Shown: positions 1 through 7,957 of the stretch, piece by piece
Position numbering within the stretch: the stretch's first letter is position 1
Layout of the letters: the number at the start of each line of letters is the position of its first letter
DNA from: an uncultured Lachnospiraceae bacterium
GTDB lineage: Bacteria; Bacillota; Clostridia; Lachnospirales; Lachnospiraceae
Length of the DNA stretch: 52,169 bases
Assembly (NCBI GenBank): GCA_947566705.1
Contig: CANOLA010000010.1
Location: forward strand, 1 to 52,169
Reading direction: 5' to 3'
Translations under genes and position numbers: made by a program
Notes under the pieces: generated by a model
Told to the model about the DNA's origin: nothing
Seen by the model: only the letters and a program-made list of their open reading frames with translations
The model's database searches: none

Positions 1-624
1 AGGGATGATGAAGGAAATCCGGTTGTGTACTCTGCCAAGGAAAAAGGTGTGGACGCTGAGGTTGAACTGGATACCGCGAGCAAGTTTTCTGATACTGCAA
101 CAGCGCATGTGGATGGTCTGCATGTAAAAGTAACGGACCTTGATGGTTTTTGCATGGATTTCTCTATCAGGGAAGATGTAAATGATGTGCCGCCAGGAGT
201 ATATAATGTTGATGTAAAGGTAACTGATATTGGAGCGATGACAATCCAGATGGGGGCAAACCAGTACCAGGATATGGATATCCGTATTCCGCAGGTGTCT
301 GCAAAGAGCATGTATCTGGATAAAGTGGATGTTACAATAACCGGAGGACCGGACAAGGCGCTTGTGACACTGGATAATGCAGTTGACAGGCTGAATGAGG
401 TTCGTGCCAGAATTGGTGCATTTACAAACCGTCTTGAATATGCGGAGAGGAGTCTTGCCGAGACGCATGAGGATATGACATCCGCATACTCCACGATTCT
501 TGACACGGATATGGCGGAGGAAATGGTTGAATATACCCAGCGCAATGTACTTGAGCAGGCATCTATTTCGGTACTGGCGCAGGCAAATGATCTGCCGCAG
601 CAGGTACTTTCTCTGCTGCAGTAA
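1..624 (+). CDS. flagellin, C-terminal part (cut by window start)
   Basis: The reading frame is open from the first base, so the N-terminus lies outside the window. The last ~90 residues form the helical flagellin C-terminal D0/D1 region: a stretch DNAVDRLNEVRARIGAFTNRLE, then heptad-like helices, and the hallmark ending ANDLPQQVLSLLQ. The upstream ~110 residues are the variable D2/D3 surface region. Flagellin polymerises into the external flagellar filament, and the two terminal helices pack in the core. The fliS chaperone gene follows after 13 bp, the usual flagellin-chaperone pairing. Family call is secure; full length and which of several flagellins it is cannot be seen. Confidence 0.93.
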   Translation, partial: RDDEGNPVVYSAKEKGVDAEVELDTASKFSDTATAHVDGLHVKVTDLDGFCMDFSIREDVNDVPPGVYNVDVKVTDIGAMTIQMGANQYQDMDIRIPQVSAKSMYLDKVDVTITGGPDKALVTLDNAVDRLNEVRARIGAFTNRLEYAERSLAETHEDMTSAYSTILDTDMAEEMVEYTQRNVLEQASISVLAQANDLPQQVLSLLQ

Positions 625-637
625 CGGGGGATGAAAT

Positions 638-1114
638 ATGGATGATAAAAAGAAGCAGGATTTTACCAGACGGCTCAGTCAGTGCAATTCCGGTGAAATG
701 ATAGTAATTATTTACGATATTTTATTTGCCCATATGGAGGATGCCAGGCTTGCATATAAGCAGAACCAGCATGAAGAAATGAAAATCAGCATCCGCAGGG
801 CGCTGAAGACAGTGGATGAACTGACGGGAAGCCTGGATTTTTCCTACGACATATCGGAAAATTTGTTTTCCCTTTATGTGTACTGCAAAAATGAACTGTC
901 AAAGGTATTGTATGAGAACCGGCTGGACGGACTGGCAGAAGCAGAAAAAATTCTCAGACGGCTGTACGGTTCCTTTGTGGAGGCGGCGAAGCAGGATACC
1001 AGCGGACCGCTCATGCAGAACACCCAGCAGGTGTATGCAGGGATGACATACGCCCGCGGGGAATTAAATGAGAGTTATATGGATATGGATAATCAGAGAG
1101 GGTTCTTTGTGTAG
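638..1114 (+). CDS. fliS: flagellar export chaperone FliS
   Basis: FliS binds the disordered C-terminus of cytosolic flagellin and keeps it from polymerising before export. The 158-residue protein has the FliS pattern: an N-terminal tract with ...RRLSQCNSGEMIVIIYD, then four amphipathic helices including the LTGSLDFSYDISENLFSLY segment that corresponds to the conserved LN..LD.....A.NL..LY signature. It is somewhat longer than typical FliS (about 125-130 residues), with extra residues at the C-terminus. It sits 13 bp after flagellin and has its own GGGG-containing ribosome site. Its stop lies inside a hairpin that looks like the transcription terminator and overlaps the convergent DUF2508 gene by 22 bp. 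Confidence 0.9.
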   Translation: MDDKKKQDFTRRLSQCNSGEMIVIIYDILFAHMEDARLAYKQNQHEEMKISIRRALKTVDELTGSLDFSYDISENLFSLYVYCKNELSKVLYENRLDGLAEAEKILRRLYGSFVEAAKQDTSGPLMQNTQQVYAGMTYARGELNESYMDMDNQRGFFV

Positions 1115-1326
1115 GAGCCCTCTATTTTTTTTACACAGTCAAGCAGGAATTTGTAGCGCATCTGTGCCGCTTTTGCCTGATAGATGTAACAGTCAATAAG
1201 ATCAGGGTCCACAACATTTTCAAGGTTCTCGTATGCGTTCTTCAGTTCTGTGGATGTCTGGTGCAGATTGTTTATAAGCGCGGCATAACCATCAGGCTGC
1301 TCCTGGGTTGTCTTAAAAAATTTCAA
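1093..1326 (-). CDS. DUF2508 (YaaL-like) small protein
   Basis: A 77-residue protein matching the DUF2508/YaaL family, seen in the core motif VDPDLIDCYIYQAKAAQMRYKFLL (the family has a conserved DPDLID followed by helix with A.RY..LL). The function is not known; in Bacillus the relative yaaL sits near recR. I place the start at the TTG at 1326 because AGGTG lies five bases upstream of it; a TTG at 1344 would add six residues but would have no ribosome site. It is convergent to fliS and the two coding regions overlap by 22 bp. It probably has its own promoter in the 1330-1400 A/T-rich stretch, divergent from the Tad operon promoter. Confidence 0.7.
   Translation of the reverse strand: MKFFKTTQEQPDGYAALINNLHQTSTELKNAYENLENVVDPDLIDCYIYQAKAAQMRYKFLLDCVKKIEGSYTKNPL
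1095..1132 (+). terminator. intrinsic terminator of the flagellin-fliS transcript
   Basis: AGAGGG (1097-1102) pairs with CCCTCT (1118-1123), extended inward by TTCT/AGGA with one bulged G, and is followed by eight T (1125-1132). The stem includes the fliS stop codon and lies within the 3' end of the convergent gene. Confidence 0.75.
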
Positions 1327-1409
1327 TGAATCACCTACTTTCAAAAATACCCTTTTTACAAGTATAAGTCGGGAATGGAAAAGTTATACAAAAAATTTTT
1401 AAAAAAGTC

Positions 1410-1438
1410 TTGACAGATATATTTCCAGTTGCTATAAT
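1410..1438 (+). promoter_or_regulatory. sigma-A promoter of the Tad pilus operon
   Basis: TTGACA (1410-1415), 17-bp spacer, TATAAT (1433-1438): both hexamers match consensus. Expected start of transcription is near 1445, giving a leader of only ~20 nt to the first gene at 1467. Confidence 0.85.
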
Positions 1439-1466
1439 TCGATTTACAACAAAAGAGGTGATGCAA

Positions 1467-1994
1467 TTGAATGTGATGCAGACAGCATCAGCCCTGACAT
1501 TGTACACAATCATAATTGTGGCGGTCGTTCAGGATTTAAGGAGCATGAAAATCAGTAACCGGCTGATTCTCACGGGTTTGCTCTTATCGCTGGCATTTGG
1601 TTTCATTCATGGCGGAGTGCCGCGGATTCCTCATATTCTTCTGAATATATCATTTCCGGTTATCGTATTATATCTTTTATATCTTCTTGGCGTGTTAGGT
1701 GCCGGAGATATCAAACTTTTTTCCATAATTGGTGGATTTACAAATTTAAAAACGCTGACGGGTTGTATCGTGACTGCTTTTGTTCTGGGAGCAGCAGCTG
1801 GTATTGTAAAAATGCTGTATAACCATAACCTGCGGTTCAGTCTGTTCAAGGGGCAGCAGTTCGTGAAGGGACTGTTTCTGGGTAATGTATGTTCTTACCG
1901 TGAAACAATGGCGGAAGAACGTAATTTGATGCATTTTTCCCCGGCGATACTTGCGGGACTTCTTGTTACTATGGGCCTGGACTATTTTTGCTGA
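1467..1994 (+). CDS. prepilin peptidase, A24 family (TadV/CpaA-like), first copy
   Basis: An integral membrane aspartyl protease expected to cleave the leader of Flp-type prepilins. Two catalytic aspartates are visible: VQDLRSMKISN after the first membrane helix and GAGDIKLFS, the GxGD motif of the family. About six hydrophobic helices fill the ~175 residues; there is no N-methylation domain, as is usual for TadV. I choose TTG at 1467 because GAGGTG ends six bases before it; ATG 1461 abuts the ribosome site and ATG 1476 is a possible alternative. It opens the Tad operon directly behind a consensus promoter. A second A24 peptidase lies in the same operon at 8902. Confidence 0.85.
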   Translation: MNVMQTASALTLYTIIIVAVVQDLRSMKISNRLILTGLLLSLAFGFIHGGVPRIPHILLNISFPVIVLYLLYLLGVLGAGDIKLFSIIGGFTNLKTLTGCIVTAFVLGAAAGIVKMLYNHNLRFSLFKGQQFVKGLFLGNVCSYRETMAEERNLMHFSPAILAGLLVTMGLDYFC

Positions 1995-2034
1995 CATGCC
2001 GCTGAGCGAAGGGGCGATACCAAAAGGAGGAATT

Positions 2035-3057
2035 ATGAAGAAAGTACGGCTTGGACTTTATTTTGGAAACCGGGAATATGGAAACCGGTTTACGGGCTGT
2101 CTCATGAATCATTTCAGGGAACAGCTTGAACTGCATATTTATACGGACGCAAAATTACTGCTGGAAGCAGGTGACTGTTTTGATGCAGTATTGTTTTCCC
2201 GTTATGACGGACCGTTTAAGACAAAGGGAAAGAGTGTCCCGGTAATTTATCTTTACGATGCAGAGGAGGATGCAGAACTTATACTGGAAGGAGGTGTCTG
2301 CCTGGTGGATAAGTATCAGGAAGTAAACAAAATTGTGGATGAGATATTAAAACAGATAGGAAAGGAAATAAAAAATGTAAAAGAAAACGGCTGCCTGCAT
2401 AAAAATGCGCAGATTCTGGCAGTATACTCACTGGCAGAAAATGAGTACCAGCTGCCGTTTGCTGTAACCGTTGCATCCATCTTAAGTGAGAAGGAGCGTG
2501 TGCTTCTTCTGGATTTGCAGGAAAACAGCGGTTTATCGCAGCTAATGGACTGCGAAAATACAGACCGGGCAGGGATGGAGGAACTTTTTCTTATGGCGGA
2601 AAGCGGAACATATTCAAAAGGAAGGATGGTATCCTGTATCGGGCATCTGGAACAGACGGATGTGGTATATCCTGTAACTAACACAGAATGTCTGTGTGAG
2701 GTGCAGAATGAAACATACCAGAAGCTTTTTCATATGCTTGCGCAGGAAATGGATTACAGCACGCTTATTCTGAACATGGGCTCACGGTTTGTCGGGTTTT
2801 TCGAGCTTCTGGGCGGTTGTCAGGAGATTTACCTGATGAAAAGCCGGGATGGTCTGGGGCAGTGGAGGGAAAAAGAGTTTGCGGCAGAGCTTGCAAGGCA
2901 CAGAGGAGGTAACTGGGAAGAAACGCTGCGGGAAATCCGGATTCCGCAAGTGACAAGTCCGATGGTGTCGTGTGAACGGCTTGTAGAACAGTGGAAGTGG
3001 AATGAATTTGGTGACAGTATCCGCAGAATGATACCGGAGGTGATGTCTGTTGGATGA
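2035..3057 (+). CDS. TadZ/CpaE-like pilus localisation protein
   Basis: Position between the prepilin peptidase and the TadA ATPase, and an N-terminal receiver-like fold followed by a MinD/ParA-like fold, identify it as the TadZ/CpaE protein that places the pilus apparatus at its membrane site. The ParA-like half starts near residue 115 (ILAVYSLAENEYQLPFAVTVASIL) but lacks the Walker A lysine-rich loop: GKGGxGKT is absent, so ATP binding is doubtful. LLLDLQENSGLSQLMD corresponds to the Walker B-like strand. ATG 2035 has an AAAGGAGG ribosome site. The stop overlaps the TTG start of the next gene by eight bases. Divergent sequence makes the call rest partly on context. Confidence 0.7.
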   Translation: MKKVRLGLYFGNREYGNRFTGCLMNHFREQLELHIYTDAKLLLEAGDCFDAVLFSRYDGPFKTKGKSVPVIYLYDAEEDAELILEGGVCLVDKYQEVNKIVDEILKQIGKEIKNVKENGCLHKNAQILAVYSLAENEYQLPFAVTVASILSEKERVLLLDLQENSGLSQLMDCENTDRAGMEELFLMAESGTYSKGRMVSCIGHLEQTDVVYPVTNTECLCEVQNETYQKLFHMLAQEMDYSTLILNMGSRFVGFFELLGGCQEIYLMKSRDGLGQWREKEFAAELARHRGGNWEETLREIRIPQVTSPMVSCERLVEQWKWNEFGDSIRRMIPEVMSVG

Positions 3058-4285
3058 ATATATCAGCCAGGTCCGCAAACAGGTGCTGGAACGGATGGAC
3101 TTGTCACGGGAAATGCCCGATGAGGAAATCCTGGACCTTATTGGCGAGGAAACGACAAAACTCTGCAGCGGAAAGGCGGTTTCACTCCATGAAAGATTAC
3201 AGTTGCAGCAGAGGGTATTTAATTCCCTGCGAAAGCTGGATGCCCTGCAGGAGCTGATTGATGATCCGGAGGTTTCCGAGGTGATGGTAAATGGTCCCAG
3301 TCATATTTTCTATGAAAAAGCCGGACGGGTTTATACCTGGAACCAGGGATTTGCAAGCGAGGAAAAGATGCAGGACGTGATTCAGCAGATTGTAGGGAGG
3401 CACAACCGTGTGGTGAATCTCTCAAATCCGATTGTGGACACAAGACTGGCAGACGGTTCGCGTGTAAATATTGTACTGTCGCCTATTTCACTTGACGGTT
3501 CTGCCATTACCATCCGCAAGTTTCCTGAGCATCCGCTTGACATGGAACACCTGATACAAAAGGGAGCCATTACAAAAGAGGCGGCGCAGCTTCTGGCACA
3601 GCTTGTCAGGGCACGCTACAGCCTGCTGATTTCCGGAGGAACCAGTTCCGGGAAAACAACATTTCTTAATGCATTATCGCAGTATATTCCAGAAGATGAA
3701 CGTGTTATTACAATTGAAGATTCCGCGGAACTACAGATTCAGGGGGTGAAAAATCTTGTGCGTCTGGAAACCCGAAACGCCAATATGGAGGGGGTGATGC
3801 CTGTGAGTATCCGTGATCTGATCCGAACTGCGCTGCGGATGAGACCGGACCGCATTATTGTCGGGGAATGCCGCGGGGCAGAAGCCTTTGATATGCTGCA
3901 GGCGCTCAATACCGGACATGACGGTGGTCTGTCAACGGCACATGGCAATTCCAGCCAGGATATTCTTGCCAGACTGGAAATGATGGTGCTTATGGGAATG
4001 GATTTGCCGCTTGCTGCAGTCCGGCAGCAGATTGCATCGGGAATTGATGTAATCGTCCATCTTGGACGGCTGTCAGACAAGAGCCGACGGGTGCTGGAAA
4101 TCATGGAAATTAAGGGAATGGAGGAAGAAAAGATTATTTTGTCGCCGCTTTACCAGTTAAAAGGCGAGGAGGGGACATGGGAACTTGTACGCACAGGCAG
4201 ACTGTTAAACCGGAAGAAGCTGGTGATGGCAGGGATGGAGTCTGTATATGGGGCGCACCGGAAGGAGGGCAGCGATGGACTATAG
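3050..4285 (+). CDS. tadA: TadA/CpaF-type pilus assembly ATPase
   Basis: The 411-residue motor ATPase of type II/IV secretion family that powers Tad pilus extension and retraction from the cytosolic side. Visible are the N-terminal domain (EVSEVMVNGP), Walker A GGTSSGKTT (lysine ~202), the Asp box region VITIEDSAELQI, and Walker B/His box RMRPDRIIVGECRGAEAFDMLQ followed by LSTAHGN. The start is TTG at 3050 with GGAGG twelve bases upstream; this overlaps the TadZ stop and suggests translational coupling. It overlaps the next gene by 11 bp. Confidence 0.95.
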   Translation: MDEYISQVRKQVLERMDLSREMPDEEILDLIGEETTKLCSGKAVSLHERLQLQQRVFNSLRKLDALQELIDDPEVSEVMVNGPSHIFYEKAGRVYTWNQGFASEEKMQDVIQQIVGRHNRVVNLSNPIVDTRLADGSRVNIVLSPISLDGSAITIRKFPEHPLDMEHLIQKGAITKEAAQLLAQLVRARYSLLISGGTSSGKTTFLNALSQYIPEDERVITIEDSAELQIQGVKNLVRLETRNANMEGVMPVSIRDLIRTALRMRPDRIIVGECRGAEAFDMLQALNTGHDGGLSTAHGNSSQDILARLEMMVLMGMDLPLAAVRQQIASGIDVIVHLGRLSDKSRRVLEIMEIKGMEEEKIILSPLYQLKGEEGTWELVRTGRLLNRKKLVMAGMESVYGAHRKEGSDGL

Positions 4286-5012
4286 GATATACCGTCTGTC
4301 TGTAAGGGAAAAGCTAAAATGTCTGCTGACAGCATCTGGACTGGGGGCAACGATTGCATTTTTGTTCTATAATCACTGGTCTGGCCTGCTGTTTGTACCG
4401 GTATTGTACATAATTTTTAGAAAACGTGCTGTACATTCGGGTGCCGGAACCAGGCAGGAGGAACTGGCAAAAGAATTTCTGGATGCACTCAGAACGGTCA
4501 GCGCATCCCTTCTGGCAGGGTTTTCCATGGAAAATGCATGGAAAGAAGCGGAGAAAGAAATTAAATCACTTTATGGGGAAACTTCCTGCATGTACCAGGA
4601 ACTTGAGGCTATGAACCATTCGGTTGCATTAAATATACCGCTTGAACAGCTTCTGGAGGATTTTGCACTGCGTTCCGGAAATGCAGATATTGCCAGCTTT
4701 TCCGAGGTATTTGCATTTGCAAAGCGCAGCGGCGGAAATTTTGTGACAATCATAGAGGGAACCCTGGAGCATATGCGGGCGCGCTATGATACAGAGAGGG
4801 AAATTCAGGTACTCGTTGCGTCACGGAAAATGGAGCAGAAAGTAATGAATGTTGTTCCGATTTTTATTCTGACGTATCTGAAGGTGACCTCAGGAGGATT
4901 TCTGAATGTTTTATATGGAAATCCCGCAGGAGTGCTTTTTATGACCGGATGCCTTGCTGCCTATGGCGGTGTCGTGCTTCTGGCTGAAAAGATATTAGAT
5001 ATAAAGGTATAG
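4275..5012 (+). CDS. TadB-like inner membrane platform protein (T2SSF)
   Basis: A 245-residue membrane protein with a T2SSF core. It begins with two membrane segments (residues ~15-45), then a cytosolic helical domain with ALRTVSASLLAGFSMENAWKEA and FAKRSGGNFVTIIEGTLEHM, both typical of TadB, and ends with paired membrane helices. It pairs with the next gene product to form the platform that couples the ATPase to the pilin. ATG 4275 follows AAGGAGGG; the upstream in-frame ATG at 4248 has no ribosome site. Confidence 0.85.
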   Translation: MDYRIYRLSVREKLKCLLTASGLGATIAFLFYNHWSGLLFVPVLYIIFRKRAVHSGAGTRQEELAKEFLDALRTVSASLLAGFSMENAWKEAEKEIKSLYGETSCMYQELEAMNHSVALNIPLEQLLEDFALRSGNADIASFSEVFAFAKRSGGNFVTIIEGTLEHMRARYDTEREIQVLVASRKMEQKVMNVVPIFILTYLKVTSGGFLNVLYGNPAGVLFMTGCLAAYGGVVLLAEKILDIKV

Positions 5013-5025
5013 GAAAGGAGAACCA

Positions 5026-6243
5026 ATGGAGAAAAAAAGAATCCTGGAAGCCGCAGCAGTCTGTCTGGTATTTCTTCTGCTGGCGGGTTATGCGGAGGCA
5101 TCCGAACATAAGCTGAATGGAAAAAACCAGATTATCCGTGGAAGTCCGGGGAGCGCCCAGCAGGAGATGGAGCTGCAGCTGAATGCAGAAGAGCTTCTTG
5201 AAAATTACGATTACAACTTAACTGTTCCCGCAACCGGCATTACGCAGGAGGAGGCCGGAAAATATTTTGAGCGGGCAAAGAAAGAAATAGATACCCGTTT
5301 TTTCTCAAATGGTGAGACAGCCGGGCATGTCACTTCTTCTGTCAATATGGAAGAGTCCTATGTAAAGGGCCTGGTGAACGCGGAATGGCTTTTAAACCAG
5401 TATCATGCGGTAGAAATTGATGGCACAATTGTGACAGACGCAGTTGGGGAAGAAGGGGAACTGGTACAGGCGGACGTGAAACTGTCCTGTGGGGAATATA
5501 AAGAAGAATATATGTTTTCCTTTATGGTGTTTCCGCCGAAACTTTCCAGGGAAGAACAGCTTTTAAAGAGCATCCGTGCAGAAGTTCGTGAAGAAAGTGA
5601 AAAGAAGGGAACAAAAAAACTTACACTTCCCACAGAGGTGGAAGGAGTGCAGCTGAAATGGAATGAGAAAAAGCAGCATCTTGTGTGGAAGGTTCTTCTT
5701 TTTGAAATTATTGTAATTGTTCTTTTGGGCCTGTCCGCAAGGGAACGTCAGCGTCTGGCGGAAAAGGAAAGAAAGGACCAGATGCAGCTGGATTATTCGG
5801 AGGTTGTCAACAAACTTCTGATTTTACTGGGTGCCGGAATGACCTTAAAGCAGTCATGGAATAAAATTTCCGCGCAGTATGCGGAGAAAAGAAAGAAAAA
5901 GGAGGTGGAAAAACGTCATATTTATGAGGAAATGATGATTACATCACGTGAAATTTCTGATGGCGAAAGCGACCGTCTGGCATACCAGAAATTCGGTGAA
6001 CGAACCGATTTAAGTGTTTATCAGAGACTGGTACGCATTCTGGTTCAGAATCTGCAGACGGGAAGCAGGGGACTTTGTACGCTTTTAGGCCAGGAAGCCG
6101 AATCAGCAATGGAAGAGCGTAAGGCTCTGGCAAGAAAACTTGGGGAGGAAGCAGGCACTAAGATGCTTATGCCCCTGATATGTATGCTGGGAATTGTGAT
6201 TGCAATTATTATAGTCCCTGCACTCATGTCATTTCAAGTATAA
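5026..6243 (+). CDS. TadC-like platform protein with an extra N-terminal exported domain
   Basis: The C-terminal ~190 residues are a T2SSF domain (LLILLGAGMTLKQSWNKI, then YQRLVRILVQNLQTGSRGLCTLLGQEAESAMEERKALARKLGEEAGTK in two parts) ending in a membrane helix, as in TadC. Unlike ordinary TadC (~290-310 residues) this 405-residue protein starts with a signal sequence (residues 1-25, ending AEAS) and a ~190-residue region without membrane helices before the first membrane span at ~225 (VLLFEIIVIVLLGLSA). That region should face outward. It lies 13 bp after tadB with GGAAAGGAG before the ATG. Confidence 0.8.
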   Translation: MEKKRILEAAAVCLVFLLLAGYAEASEHKLNGKNQIIRGSPGSAQQEMELQLNAEELLENYDYNLTVPATGITQEEAGKYFERAKKEIDTRFFSNGETAGHVTSSVNMEESYVKGLVNAEWLLNQYHAVEIDGTIVTDAVGEEGELVQADVKLSCGEYKEEYMFSFMVFPPKLSREEQLLKSIRAEVREESEKKGTKKLTLPTEVEGVQLKWNEKKQHLVWKVLLFEIIVIVLLGLSARERQRLAEKERKDQMQLDYSEVVNKLLILLGAGMTLKQSWNKISAQYAEKRKKKEVEKRHIYEEMMITSREISDGESDRLAYQKFGERTDLSVYQRLVRILVQNLQTGSRGLCTLLGQEAESAMEERKALARKLGEEAGTKMLMPLICMLGIVIAIIIVPALMSFQV

Positions 6244-6255
6244 GGAGGGAAAATT

Positions 6256-6423
6256 ATGTTAGGATTTAAGAATTTTATTCTGGATGAGGATGGAATCGGA
6301 GTAGTGGAAATGATACTTATTGTGGTGGTTTTAATCGGTCTGGTGCTTATTTTTAAGGACAAGCTGACTACTCTGGTAAACAATATCTTCAATACAATTA
6401 CCGACAAGTCCGGAGAAGTATAA
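6256..6423 (+). CDS. Flp-type pilin subunit (Flp1-like)
   Basis: A 55-residue gene with a perfect TAAGGAGG ribosome site. The product has a short positively charged start, LDEDGIGVVEMILIVVVLIGLVLIF, and a short polar tail. Glycine before VVEM gives the G/xxxxE prepilin processing site, with E at +5, followed by a hydrophobic helix; this is the Flp1-like pilin pattern. It should be the major pilus subunit, cleaved by one of the two A24 peptidases in the operon. Its TAA overlaps the ATG of the next gene (TAATG). It is below usual ORF length cut-offs and easily missed. Confidence 0.85.
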   Translation: MLGFKNFILDEDGIGVVEMILIVVVLIGLVLIFKDKLTTLVNNIFNTITDKSGEV

Positions 6424-7955
6424 TGAGGCGCAGGGGAAGTATAACAGTTTTTGCTGCACTGGCGCTGATGCTTGTGGCACAGATGCTTTTTACTCTGCTG
6501 GAAGGGGCCCGTCATATTGAATTTAATAAGGTACTGCAAATGAATACAGATGCAGTGGCAGAGTCAGCATTTGCTGATTACTGCAGTCCTTTATGGGATA
6601 CCTATCATCTTCTTGGAATGACAGCTGCAGACAGCAGCGGTACCTTTTCGCTGAATAACAGGGAAGCAATGCTTCGGAACCTGACTGCAGATAACCTGGG
6701 AAGCAAAGGCAGTATTGCCATGCTTCCCGGAACAAGTCTTCTTACTGCAGAAATGGCAGATGCAGAGTTTGAGCAGTATCTTCTTATGACAGATCAGAAT
6801 GGAAGAGTATTTGAAGAGGCTGTATGTGCATATATGAAAGAAAATCTGGGGTATGAGGCAGCAAAAACTGTTTACAACATATACGAATCTGCTAATGATG
6901 CGAAAAATAACTATGGGGACGGGGATAAAAGTATTGGAGATGCAATGGACGCACTTGAGGAGGCTGCAAAAGAGGATGAAGCAAATTCTTCCCGTAAAAA
7001 GATGAAAGGCGGCAGTAGGGAAAAAAATACAAAAGAGACCTCGCCGGAGCCGGAGGAGGAAAATCCCCTGGAAACCGTAACAGAAGCAAAACGAAATGGC
7101 GTGCTGTCCCTTGTTCTGCCCCAAAATGCAAAAGTATCAGCTAGTCGGCTTGATTTAAGTAAGGCAGTTTCACACCGGAATCTGAATACGGGAACGAAAG
7201 TCATATCTTCTGCAGCAGACTGGTATCAGAGTGTGCTTGTGAACCAGTATTATGTAAATTATCTGAATTGCTATACAAATTCAGAGGGTAACAGAGCTTT
7301 AAACTACGAGCTGGAATACCTGATTGCAGGAAAAGCGGAAGATTCTGAGAATCTGCGTGTTGTAGTGGGGGAACTTCTTGCTGTCCGGGAGGCATCCAAT
7401 ATGGCAAGTCTAATGGCGTCAGCCAGCAAACAGTCTGAGGCAATGGCGCTGGCCGTGACACTGGCAGGGGCCAGTCTGAATCCTGTTATCGTTGAAATAG
7501 TTAAATATGGAATTTTAGCCGCATGGGCATTTGCTGAAAGTGTTCTGGATTTGCGTACACTGCTGTCCGGGGGAAAGGTTTCCCTGGTTAAAAGTGAACT
7601 GGACTGGACTTCTAATGTGCATGATCTTCCAGTGCTGCTGTCGGGCTGGAGTGTGGCGAAGAACTGTTCGGCGGGAATGGATTACGGTCAGTTTCTGAGT
7701 CTCCTGCTGCTTATGCATAACGGGGACAAACTTGCAATGCGTGCCATGGATGCCCAGGAAGCAACGGTTCAAAGAAATGAGGGATATGAAACATTTCAGA
7801 TGGATCATGTGTTGTGCGAGAGCAGTGTAAGTGCAACTTATGAGTATTCCCCGGTATTTCTTGGGTTTGTCAGTCTGCTTAAAAATGGTAAAGGAAATAT
7901 TCGTGTACAGAATACAACGACATACAGCTATCGTCAGGGAAAGGAGGATGCATAA
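6423..7955 (+). CDS. DUF5702 Tad-locus protein, pseudopilin-like N-terminus
   Basis: A 510-residue protein starting RRRGSITVFAALALMLVAQMLFTLLEGARHIEFNK, a single N-terminal membrane helix after a short basic leader, like minor pilins of Tad systems (TadE/TadG type). The remainder is a large extracellular region; residues ~155-225 are highly charged and rich in Lys/Glu (likely disordered), and a second hydrophobic stretch lies near residue 340-375 (ALAVTLAGASLNPVIVEIV). The family DUF5702 is confined to Tad loci of Clostridia as far as I know; its precise role is not established. ATG 6423 overlaps the pilin stop. Confidence 0.7.
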   Translation: MRRRGSITVFAALALMLVAQMLFTLLEGARHIEFNKVLQMNTDAVAESAFADYCSPLWDTYHLLGMTAADSSGTFSLNNREAMLRNLTADNLGSKGSIAMLPGTSLLTAEMADAEFEQYLLMTDQNGRVFEEAVCAYMKENLGYEAAKTVYNIYESANDAKNNYGDGDKSIGDAMDALEEAAKEDEANSSRKKMKGGSREKNTKETSPEPEEENPLETVTEAKRNGVLSLVLPQNAKVSASRLDLSKAVSHRNLNTGTKVISSAADWYQSVLVNQYYVNYLNCYTNSEGNRALNYELEYLIAGKAEDSENLRVVVGELLAVREASNMASLMASASKQSEAMALAVTLAGASLNPVIVEIVKYGILAAWAFAESVLDLRTLLSGGKVSLVKSELDWTSNVHDLPVLLSGWSVAKNCSAGMDYGQFLSLLLLMHNGDKLAMRAMDAQEATVQRNEGYETFQMDHVLCESSVSATYEYSPVFLGFVSLLKNGKGNIRVQNTTTYSYRQGKEDA

Positions 7956-7957
7956 GG

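Noticed and set aside
6591-7124. 177-codon minus-strand open frame, and similar long antisense frames at 8565-9260, 15329-16060, 26611-27267 and 27264-27824
   Set aside because: Each lies opposite a well-supported gene (DUF5702, TadE-like/peptidase, cell wall hydrolase, lysS), has no ribosome site, and encodes Ser/Cys/His-rich sequence typical of antisense shadow.
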